Source: Pseudomonas bohemica (GTDB lineage: Bacteria > Pseudomonadota > Gammaproteobacteria > Pseudomonadales > Pseudomonadaceae). From it: 64,000 nt of DNA. Location of the stretch: assembly GCF_002934685.1 (NCBI RefSeq), contig NZ_NKHL01000114.1:39642-103641 (forward strand), written 5' to 3'. Below, piece by piece: positions 13,370 to 20,719 of this stretch (position 1 is the first letter of the stretch; each line of letters opens with the position of its first letter). Both the position numbers and the translations under genes were made by a program. The notes beneath the pieces were generated by a model. It was not told where the DNA came from. It worked only from the letters and a program-made list of their open reading frames with translations, and made no database searches.

Positions 13370-14184
13370 GCCGCTTCCTTCGCCTTGATCCGCTCTGCCG
13401 GGCGCCGCACGCCTGCCACGATTTTTTCCACCGCCTTGGTGGCTGCGACCATGCCGAAGGTCGCCGTGACCATCATCACCGCGCCGAAACCACCGGCGCA
13501 GTCCAGCTTCACGCCATCACCGACAAAGCTTTTCTGCAGACAGATGCTGCCATCCGGCTTGGGGTAGCGCAGTTGCTCGGTCGAGAACACGCAAGGCACG
13601 CTGTAGTGACGGGTCACGGTGCGGGAAAACCCGTAATCGCGGCGCAGGGTCGAGCGTACTTTTGAGGCCAACGGATCGTTGAAGGTGCGGTTCAGATCAC
13701 AGACCTGAATCAATGTCGGATCGATCTGCCCGCCCGCGCCGCCGGTGGTGATGATCTGGATCTTGCGTCGTTTGCACCAGGCAATCAGCGCAGCCTTGGC
13801 GTTGACGCTGTCGATGCAGTCGAGCACGCAGTCGATGTTCGGCGTGATGTATTCGGCCATGGTCTCGCGGGTCACGAAATCGGCCACGGCGTGCACTACG
13901 CAATCCGGGTTGATCTCGCGCAGGCGCTCGGCCATGACTTCGACTTTCGCACGACCGACGGTGCTGGTCAGGGCATGCAACTGGCGGTTGCTGTTGCTGG
14001 CGCAGACGTCGTCCAGGTCAAACAGGGAAATCTCGCCCACACCGCAGCGGGCCATGGCTTCCGCCGCCCACGAACCGACGCCGCCGATGCCCACCACCGC
14101 CACATGGGCCGCGCGCAGGCGCTCCAGGCCTTCGATGCCGTACAGACGGGCGACGCCAGCAAACCGCGGATCTTCTGTGCTCAT
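13354..14184 (-). CDS. tcdA: tRNA threonylcarbamoyladenosine dehydratase TcdA (CsdL)
   Basis: E1-like enzyme that dehydrates t6A37 of tRNA to cyclic ct6A. The ThiF/MoeB fold shows the ATP-binding loop VVGIGGVGSWAAEAMARCGVG, the DLDDVCASNSNRQ motif and later TGGAGGQIDPTLI. The ATG at 14184 follows a GGGGT site; a TTG at 14190 is less likely. It is convergent with and overlaps csdE, its sulfur partner. TsaB at 28291, in the pathway that makes its substrate, is in the same window. Confidence 0.95.
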   Translation of the reverse strand: MSTEDPRFAGVARLYGIEGLERLRAAHVAVVGIGGVGSWAAEAMARCGVGEISLFDLDDVCASNSNRQLHALTSTVGRAKVEVMAERLREINPDCVVHAVADFVTRETMAEYITPNIDCVLDCIDSVNAKAALIAWCKRRKIQIITTGGAGGQIDPTLIQVCDLNRTFNDPLASKVRSTLRRDYGFSRTVTRHYSVPCVFSTEQLRYPKPDGSICLQKSFVGDGVKLDCAGGFGAVMMVTATFGMVAATKAVEKIVAGVRRPAERIKAKEAAQPAS

Positions 14185-14291
14185 GACCAATACCCCAAAA
14201 AACCGGCGCGCATTATAGGCCGTGCTTGGAATTGGGACAGCTGCCTGTTGGGGGTGTTTGGTCTGAAAAGAGATATCGGCTTGCTCAGCCT

Positions 14292-14378
14292 GTAGGAGCG
14301 CTTGCCCGCGATTGCATTTATCCAGACGCTGCAGCCGTGCCTGACGGGTTGCAATCGCAGGCTAGCGCGCTGCTACAG
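14292..14378. repeat. REP element with degenerate inverted partner
   Basis: A GTAGGAGCGCTTGCCCGCGA core at 14292-14312 is followed by a degenerate inverted copy (GCAATCGCAGGCTAGCGCGCTGCTACAG, 14348-14376). It lies in the intergenic space between tcdA and ndvB, as REPINs usually do. Nothing else was identified in this 330-base gap beyond probable divergent promoters. Confidence 0.75.
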
Positions 14379-14515
14379 ACGCGGATCCTACGCACGACAG
14401 AGAAACGGATTACATTCCTCCACGAATAGAACTACATCCCTTAACGGTTGCCCAAGCTCGTGCTGGCTGACGTCTGTCAGCTCCCCCCGTTCCCGTCTAG
14501 GAACCTGAAGTAGCC

Positions 14516-17104
14516 ATGCCATCGCGTAAATTTGGTCTCAATCTGGTTGTCGTTGTGGCGATCGCCGCGCTGTTCACTGGCTTCTGGGCGTTGATCAACC
14601 GCCCGGTGACCACTCCCAACTGGCCCGAACATATCTCTGGATTCTCCTATTCCCCTTTCCGCCTGGGTCAGAACCCACAGAAAGGCGTGTACCCGTCCGA
14701 CGATGAAATGCGTCAGGACCTGGAGCTGATGAGTAAATCCACTGACAATATCCGTATCTATTCGGTGGATGGCAGCCTTCAGGACATTCCGAAACTGGCT
14801 GAGGAGTTCGGCTTGCGCGTGACTCTCGGGATCTGGATCAGCCCGGACCAGGAACGCAACGAGCGGGAAATCAATACAGCCATCGAACTGGCCAATAGCA
14901 CCCGCAGCGTGGTGCGTGTGGTGGTCGGTAACGAGGCGTTGTACCGCGAAGAGATCACGCCCAAGGAGCTGATGGCCATTCTGGACCGCGTGCGCGCGGC
15001 GGTGAAAGTGCCGGTGACCACCTCTGAGCAATGGCACATCTGGAAGAAATACCCGGAGCTGGCCAAACACGTCGATCTGATCGCGGCGCACATTCTGCCC
15101 TACTGGGAATACATTCCTGTGGACAAGGCCGGGCAGTACGTTTTCGACCGTGCGCGGGAGCTCAAACACCTGTTCCCGAAAAAGTCTTTGCTGCTGTCTG
15201 AAGTCGGCTGGCCGAGTCACGGCCACATGCGCGGCGGCGCTGATGCGACCCAGGCCGATCAGGCGATTTACCTGCGCACCCTGGTCAACAAACTCAACCG
15301 CCAGGGCTTCAACTACTTCGTGATCGAAGCGTTCGACCAGCCGTGGAAGGCCAGCGATGAAGGCTCGGTCGGCGCGTATTGGGGGGTCTACAATGCGGCT
15401 CGCCAGCAGAAATTCAACTTCGAGGGCCCCGTGGTCGCGATCCCGCAATGGCGCGTACTGGCCATTGGTTCGGCGGTGCTTGCCATGCTCGCGCTGGCGC
15501 TGCTGCTGATCGACGGCTCGGCCCTGCGTCAGCGCGGTCGTACGTTCCTGACCTTCATCGCATTCCTGTGCGGCTCGGTGCTGGTGTGGATCGGCTACGA
15601 CTACAGCCAGCAATACAGCACCTGGTTCAGCGTGCTTGTAGGGTTCTTGCTGGCACTCGGCGCTTTCGGGGTGTTCATCGTACTGCTCACAGAGGCTCAT
15701 GAACTGGCCGAGGCGGTCTGGACGCACAAACGGCGTCGCGAATTCCTGCCTGTCGATGCGGATACCGCCTACCGACCAAAAGTCTCGGTGCACGTACCCT
15801 GCTACAACGAACCGCCGGAGATGGTGAAACAGACCCTCAATGCGCTGGCCGCACTGGATTACCCGGATTTCGAGGTGCTGCTGATCGACAACAACACCAA
15901 GGACCCGGCCGTGTGGGAGCCGGTCAAGGCCCATTGCGAGATGCTCGGTGAGCGCTTCAAGTTCTTCCACGTCGCTCCCCTGGCGGGTTTCAAGGGTGGC
16001 GCGCTGAACTACCTGATTCCGCACACCGCCGCGGACGCCGAAGTCATCGCGGTGATCGATTCGGATTACTGCGTCGACCGCAACTGGCTCAAGCACATGG
16101 TCCCGCACTTCGCCGATCCAAAGATCGCTGTGGTGCAGTCGCCGCAGGACTATCGCGACCAGCATGAAAGCGCGTTCAAAAAACTCTGCTATTCGGAATA
16201 CAAAGGCTTCTTTCATATCGGCATGGTCACCCGCAACGACCGCGACGCGATCATTCAGCACGGCACCATGACCATGACGCGCCGCTCGGTCCTCGAAGAA
16301 TTGGGCTGGGCCGACTGGTGTATCTGTGAGGACGCCGAGCTGGGCTTGCGGGTGTTCGAAAAAGGCTATTCCGCCGCCTATGCCCACAACAGTTATGGCA
16401 AGGGCCTGATGCCGGACACCTTCATCGACTTCAAGAAGCAGCGTTTCCGCTGGGCCTATGGCGCGATTCAGATCATCAAGCGTCACGCCGCAAGCCTGCT
16501 GCGAGGTAAGGACACCGAGCTGACGCGCGGCCAGCGCTATCACTTCCTCGCGGGCTGGCTGCCGTGGGTGGCCGATGGCATGAACATTTTCTTCACCGTG
16601 GGCGCCTTGTTGTGGTCTGCGGCGATGATCATTGTGCCCAATCGGGTCGATCCGCCGCTGCTGATTTTCGCGATTCCGCCGTTGGCGCTGTTCTTCTTCA
16701 AGGTCGGTAAGATCATTTTCCTTTACCGTCGCGCCGTGGGCGTGAACCTCACGGATGCGTTCTATGCCGCGCTGGCCGGGCTGGCGTTGTCGCACACCAT
16801 CGCCAAAGCGGTGTTGTACGGTTTCTTCACCACCAGCATTCCGTTCTTCCGTACGCCGAAAAACGCCGACAGCCATGGCCTGTTGGTGGCGATCTCCGAG
16901 GCCCGCGAAGAGCTGTTCATCATGTTGCTGCTGTGGGGCGCGGCGCTGGGTATCTGCCTGGTGCAAGGCCTGCCGAGCAACGATGTGCGGTTCTGGGTGC
17001 TCATGCTGGTGGTGCAGTCGCTTCCGTATCTTGCCGCATTGATCATGGCGTTTCTTTCGTCGCTGCCTAAACCCAAGCCAGTGGAGGAACCCACCACGGC
17101 CTGA
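14516..17104 (+). CDS. ndvB: NdvB-type membrane beta-glucan synthase: GH17 domain fused to GT2 glycosyltransferase, 862 aa
   Basis: Inner-membrane enzyme predicted to make and branch periplasmic beta-1,3-glucans. An N-terminal anchor (residues 9-27) is followed by a GH17 glycoside hydrolase/transglycosylase domain with both catalytic glutamates, Glu140 in VVGNEALYR and Glu229 in LLSEVGWPS. Two or three membrane segments lie at 315-395. A GT2 domain (420-660) shows the DSD motif at 515-517, the ED pair at 605-606 and the QRFRW motif at 642-646. Several membrane segments close the protein. The layout matches P. aeruginosa NdvB (PA1163), linked to biofilm antibiotic tolerance. Confidence 0.88.
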   Translation: MPSRKFGLNLVVVVAIAALFTGFWALINRPVTTPNWPEHISGFSYSPFRLGQNPQKGVYPSDDEMRQDLELMSKSTDNIRIYSVDGSLQDIPKLAEEFGLRVTLGIWISPDQERNEREINTAIELANSTRSVVRVVVGNEALYREEITPKELMAILDRVRAAVKVPVTTSEQWHIWKKYPELAKHVDLIAAHILPYWEYIPVDKAGQYVFDRARELKHLFPKKSLLLSEVGWPSHGHMRGGADATQADQAIYLRTLVNKLNRQGFNYFVIEAFDQPWKASDEGSVGAYWGVYNAARQQKFNFEGPVVAIPQWRVLAIGSAVLAMLALALLLIDGSALRQRGRTFLTFIAFLCGSVLVWIGYDYSQQYSTWFSVLVGFLLALGAFGVFIVLLTEAHELAEAVWTHKRRREFLPVDADTAYRPKVSVHVPCYNEPPEMVKQTLNALAALDYPDFEVLLIDNNTKDPAVWEPVKAHCEMLGERFKFFHVAPLAGFKGGALNYLIPHTAADAEVIAVIDSDYCVDRNWLKHMVPHFADPKIAVVQSPQDYRDQHESAFKKLCYSEYKGFFHIGMVTRNDRDAIIQHGTMTMTRRSVLEELGWADWCICEDAELGLRVFEKGYSAAYAHNSYGKGLMPDTFIDFKKQRFRWAYGAIQIIKRHAASLLRGKDTELTRGQRYHFLAGWLPWVADGMNIFFTVGALLWSAAMIIVPNRVDPPLLIFAIPPLALFFFKVGKIIFLYRRAVGVNLTDAFYAALAGLALSHTIAKAVLYGFFTTSIPFFRTPKNADSHGLLVAISEAREELFIMLLLWGAALGICLVQGLPSNDVRFWVLMLVVQSLPYLAALIMAFLSSLPKPKPVEEPTTA

Positions 17105-17122
17105 AACAATTGAGCGCTGCTC

Positions 17123-17156
17123 AAAACGGCGGCCTTCGGGTCGCCGTTTTGCTTTA
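17123..17156 (+). terminator. Rho-independent terminator after ndvB
   Basis: Perfect 9-bp stem AAAACGGCG/CGCCGTTTT with a TTCG-type loop, followed by GCTTT, 19 bases after the ndvB stop. Confidence 0.85.
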
Positions 17157-17173
17157 AGATGTCTGCCGTTTTG

Positions 17174-17260
17174 TAGGAGCGCGCTTGCCCGCGAACAGGG
17201 TGTGTCAAGTTTGACTTAGCTGACGGGCACGCCGCAATCGCGGGCAAGGGCGCTCCTATA
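17174..17260. repeat. REPIN: two inverted REP cores
   Basis: GTAGGAGCGCGCTTGCCCGC (17174) and an inverted copy TCGCGGGCAAGGGCGCTCCTA (17239) surround a 43-base spacer containing CAAGTTTGACTTAG. This is the typical REPIN doublet of Pseudomonas, here in the ndvB-dapE gap. Confidence 0.9.
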
Positions 17261-17291
17261 GGGTTACTACATTCAATTCCTCGGATCTTTC

Positions 17292-18443
17292 ATGAAAGCC
17301 CCAGCCGACCTCTCGCCTACTCTGCAACTCGCCTGCGACTTGATCCGTCGGCCGTCTGTCACGCCGCTCGACGCCGATTGTCAGGCCGTGATGATGAAAC
17401 GCCTGGGCGATACCGGTTTCGCGCTGGAGGCGATGCGTATCGAAGACGTCGACAATTTCTGGGCCACCCACGGTACCCAGGATGGCCCGGTGCTGTGCTT
17501 CGCCGGTCACACCGATGTGGTGCCGACCGGTCCGGTGAAGGCCTGGCAGAACGATCCTTTCGATGCATTGATCGATGAAAACGGCATGCTCTGCGGCCGT
17601 GGGGCGGCGGACATGAAAGGCAGCCTGGCGTCGATGATCATCGCCACCGAGCGCTTCGTCGCCGACTACCCGAATCACAAGGGCAAGGTCGCGTATCTGA
17701 TCACCAGCGACGAGGAAGGGCCTGCCCATCACGGCACCAAGGCTGTGGTCGAGCGCCTGGCGGCGCGCAAAGAGCGTCTGGACTGGTGCATCGTCGGCGA
17801 GCCATCGAGCACCACGCTGGTGGGTGACGTGGTCAAGAACGGCCGTCGCGGCTCTCTGGGCGCTACCCTCACCGTCAAGGGCGTGCAGGGTCACGTCGCT
17901 TACCCGCACCTGGCGAAAAATCCGATTCACCTGGCGGCGCCTGCACTGACCGAACTGGCCGCCGAGCACTGGGATGAAGGCAACGCGTTCTTTCCGCCTA
18001 CCAGCTTCCAGATCTCCAACCTGAACTCAGGCACTGGCGCCACCAACGTCGTTCCTGGCGAACTGACCGCGGTGTTCAACTTCCGTTTCTCCACCGAATC
18101 CACCGTCGAGGACCTGCAGAAGCGCGTCGCCGACATTCTCGACAAACACGGTCTGGACTGGCACGTGGAATGGGCGCTGTCGGGCCTGCCGTTCCTCACC
18201 GAGCCGGGCGCGTTGCTCGATGCGGTGTCGGCCAGCATCAAGAGCGTTACCGGCCGCGAAACCAAGGCATCCACCAGCGGCGGCACATCGGATGGGCGAT
18301 TCATTGCCACCCTCGGTACGCAGGTGGTCGAACTGGGGCCGGTCAACGCCACGATCCATCAGGTCAACGAGCGAATTCTGGCCAGCGACCTCGACGTGCT
18401 GACCGAGATCTACTACCAAACGCTGGTCAAGTTGCTCGGCTGA
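17292..18443 (+). CDS. dapE: succinyl-diaminopimelate desuccinylase
   Basis: Zinc-dependent M20-family hydrolase that removes succinate from N-succinyl-LL-diaminopimelate in lysine/DAP synthesis. Diagnostic segments are CFAGHTDVVPTGP with the first metal His, GRGAADMKG, the EEGPAHHGT region with the catalytic Glu, and STSGGTSDGRFIA with the late metal ligand region. 383 residues is normal. Its stop overlaps the rlmA start by one base (TGATG). Confidence 0.97.
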   Translation: MKAPADLSPTLQLACDLIRRPSVTPLDADCQAVMMKRLGDTGFALEAMRIEDVDNFWATHGTQDGPVLCFAGHTDVVPTGPVKAWQNDPFDALIDENGMLCGRGAADMKGSLASMIIATERFVADYPNHKGKVAYLITSDEEGPAHHGTKAVVERLAARKERLDWCIVGEPSSTTLVGDVVKNGRRGSLGATLTVKGVQGHVAYPHLAKNPIHLAAPALTELAAEHWDEGNAFFPPTSFQISNLNSGTGATNVVPGELTAVFNFRFSTESTVEDLQKRVADILDKHGLDWHVEWALSGLPFLTEPGALLDAVSASIKSVTGRETKASTSGGTSDGRFIATLGTQVVELGPVNATIHQVNERILASDLDVLTEIYYQTLVKLLG

Positions 18444-19252
18444 TGCTGACCTGCCCGATCTGCTCAGCCCCGCTCGATGCAGCGGACAACGGCGTGGTGT
18501 GCCTGGTCGGCCACCGCTTCGACCGCGCCCGCCAGGGGTATCTGAACCTGCTGCCGGTGCAGCACAAGAACAGCCGCGACCCCGGCGACAATCAGGCGAT
18601 GGTCGAGGCGCGCCGGGATTTTCTCAATGCCGGGCATTATGCGCCGGTGGCAAAACGTCTGGCCGAGCTGGCCGCCGAACGTGCACCCGCTCACTGGCTG
18701 GACATCGGCTGCGGCGAGGGTTACTACACCGCTCAGATTGCCGATGCCCTGGAGGGCGCAGATGGCTATGCGCTGGATATCTCCCGCGAAGCGGTCAAGC
18801 GCGCCTGCAAACGCGACCCGAAACTGACCTGGTTGATCGCCAGCATGGCCCGCGTACCTCTGCCGGACGCGAGCATGCAGTTCATCGCCAGCGTCTTCAG
18901 CCCACTGGACTGGGACGAGGCCAAACGCCTGTTGTCGTCGGGCGGTGGCCTGATGCGTGTAGGACCGACCAACGAGCATCTGATGGAGTTGCGGCAACGC
19001 CTGTACGACGAAGTCCGCGACTATGCCGATGACAAGCATCTGGCGCTGGTCCCCGAAGGCATGAGTCTGCAACATAGCGAAACCCTTCGCTTCAAGCTGA
19101 CTCTGGTGGATGGTCAGGCCCGGGCCAACCTGCTGGCCATGACGCCCCACGGCTGGCGCGCCAGTGCCGAGCGGCGGGCCAATGTCATCGACCAACCCGA
19201 GCCGTTCGAGGTAACCGTGTCCATGCGCTACGATTATTTCGTTCTGCAGTGA
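18443..19252 (+). CDS. rlmA: 23S rRNA (guanine-N1)-methyltransferase RlmA, 269 aa
   Basis: Methylates G745 of 23S rRNA in E. coli. The N-terminus has the zinc finger CPIC (C4, C7) with C20 and H24 (VCLVGHRFDRARQGYLNLL), then an AdoMet-binding motif DIGCGEGYYTAQIA and later the VFSPLDWDE and LMRVGPTNEHLMEL segments of the family. The start overlaps the dapE stop (TGATG). The 3' half of a longer overlapping frame from 18170 is a read-through artefact. Confidence 0.95.
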   Translation: MLTCPICSAPLDAADNGVVCLVGHRFDRARQGYLNLLPVQHKNSRDPGDNQAMVEARRDFLNAGHYAPVAKRLAELAAERAPAHWLDIGCGEGYYTAQIADALEGADGYALDISREAVKRACKRDPKLTWLIASMARVPLPDASMQFIASVFSPLDWDEAKRLLSSGGGLMRVGPTNEHLMELRQRLYDEVRDYADDKHLALVPEGMSLQHSETLRFKLTLVDGQARANLLAMTPHGWRASAERRANVIDQPEPFEVTVSMRYDYFVLQ

Positions 19253-19324
19253 CGGCCTGCCTGCCAAGTCAGAATGACCGAATGAATCCGCGAATGGATT
19301 TTCCAGAACAACCCAGAGGCATCC

Positions 19325-19702
19325 ATGCGCCAACCCGATATCGAGATTTACCTGAAAGACGCCGACGTTGACCACAAGGCAATCACCACCTGGCTCACCG
19401 CCGACGTCGGCCCATGCAGCGAATGGGTCCAGAAAGGCCAGACCTGGAAATGCAAGGCCGGCGACATCCCGGTGACCTGGATTCCCAAGGCCGTTGGCAA
19501 ATGGAACAGCCTGTGCCTGGACAGCGACAAGACGCCTTGGGACGACGACATCGCCTGCGCCCGCGCCGCCTTTGCTGCCCTGAATGTGGAAGTGCGCTGC
19601 GCGCCCGGGACGTGGGTCGAGGAAGAAAGCGAGGAAGACGCCGATCGCTGGATTCGCATCAGCGCCGATGGTGAGGAAGAGATTACCTGGCGTACTTCGT
19701 GA
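19325..19702 (+). CDS. conserved Pseudomonas protein of unknown function, 125 aa
   Basis: An acidic, Trp-rich small cytosolic protein that looks like a conserved Pseudomonas hypothetical. It has 7 Trp in 125 residues (TTWLTADVG, SEWVQKGQTWKCKAGDIPVTW, RWIRISADGEEEITW), and a Cys-x-aa pattern without a clear metal motif. A GAGGCATCC ribosome site precedes the ATG. It is followed by the large foldback at 19723-19776. Confidence 0.7.
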   Translation: MRQPDIEIYLKDADVDHKAITTWLTADVGPCSEWVQKGQTWKCKAGDIPVTWIPKAVGKWNSLCLDSDKTPWDDDIACARAAFAALNVEVRCAPGTWVEEESEEDADRWIRISADGEEEITWRTS

Positions 19703-19722
19703 GTCAGCGCTTGTAGCGATCA

Positions 19723-19776
19723 CCTGCCGACAATGCTCGATGTCAGATTCTTCTGACATCGAGCATTGTCGGCAGG
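19723..19776. repeat. perfect 25-bp inverted repeat with 4-base loop
   Basis: Positions 19723-19747 (CCTGCCGACAATGCTCGATG then TCAGA) are the exact reverse complement of 19752-19776, separated by TTCT. The foldback is 54 bases long with no mismatch and is not followed by a T run. It lies 20 bases after the end of the 125-aa gene and beside the frameshifted secreted-protein gene. A perfect stem of this length is far above normal terminators (typically 6-10 bp). Confidence 0.85.
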
Positions 19777-19819
19777 CATGTCCCCTACTTACTAACCTTC
19801 GAACGGAACATTCATCACG

Positions 19820-20357
19820 CTATAGCGCCTGGTCCTCCTGTTGATAACTGAAAACATTGCCCGTAATTACATTGGGGGTCACCCTGACGATAGGGATGAT
19901 CCTGAGAGTTTGTTCAAAAAAATCCCTCTGGATATTCTGTGCACCGACGAATCCGGGTGCACGCGTATTCGTCAAAAAATAGAAAAAGGCTTTGATTGAA
20001 AGATTGTTGGTATTTTGAGGCCAGACTTTCATAACGATTTCTTTTTGCTGCCAAGCGGTTAACTCGGCACTCGAATTCTCCCATGCCAACATACTCAGGC
20101 TAAATGAACCAGGGTCTGTGGCAAAGCTGCATTGATGTCGGTTTATCCACACTAACTGGGTACTTATGGAAATGGACCCGCCTCATATCCAATGTTGCTG
20201 CACCGCCCCCACCAAGCTGACCTGTATCGACCAAGGCGAGTTGCGTATTAAACCCTGAACTAGCGAAAGTTGAAAAAGCGGGGCGAACATCCGCGACGCA
20301 TATACCAGATATCAGAGCGGTAAAGAGCATGAACTGCTTCAAGATTTTCATGTGCAT
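19820..20357 (-). pseudogene. frameshifted secreted protein gene, about 180 codons
   Basis: Two minus-strand frames appear to be one gene split by a frameshift near 20175-20190. The 5' part (from 20357 or 20351) has a signal peptide (MKILKQFMLFTALISGICVA) and continues VRPAFSTFASSGFNTQLALVDTGQLGGGG. The other frame continues it smoothly with alternating beta-like sequence (GGSISISTQLVWINRHQCSF) to a stop at 19820 (ending SYQQEDQAL). Each half alone looks truncated. I do not recognise the family. A sequencing indel is equally possible. Codon use is AT-richer than the neighbours, suggesting acquired DNA. Confidence 0.5.
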
Positions 20358-20719
20358 CCCTCACATATTACCCAGCCTCTTTAAACCAGCTTATCCCGGC
20401 CCGAAAGTTTGTCTACTGTCGGAAATGACAGGTGATTGCTTATACAGCTTTCCTGTTTTTTGAAATCGTAAGTGAGTGTATTCAGAACGCCGGAGTGTCG
20501 TATTGCCTCTGGATTGGGCCCTGCTTGCAATCGATGAAGTCAGCCTCCCGGCAAAGCCGCGTTAGTCTGATACTGCTGCTATCAAGCAGTCGCCGACAAC
20601 TATGCCGCCACCACGGCGGATAATTTCTGAATAGAGAATTAACTCCCCACTTTGCCCATCCCCGCCATATACGGCAAACTGGCCGCCTCGTGGGCCTGGC
20701 CCCTTTACGCAGAATTCGT
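20358..20719. other. 362-base region upstream of plsB
   Basis: No gene seen. It must contain the plsB promoter and perhaps the promoter of the frameshifted gene. The only structure noted is a small CCGCC/GGCGG hairpin near 20604-20620. Confidence 0.4.

Noticed and set aside
14477..16966. 829-codon minus-strand frame opposite ndvB
   Set aside because: ndvB carries conserved catalytic motifs; the antisense frame has low-complexity residues typical of high-GC shadows.
18170..19252. Longer frame (360 codons) over rlmA that begins inside dapE
   Set aside because: Its first 91 residues are dapE read in another frame; the rlmA start at 18443 coincides with the TGATG overlap and the zinc finger.
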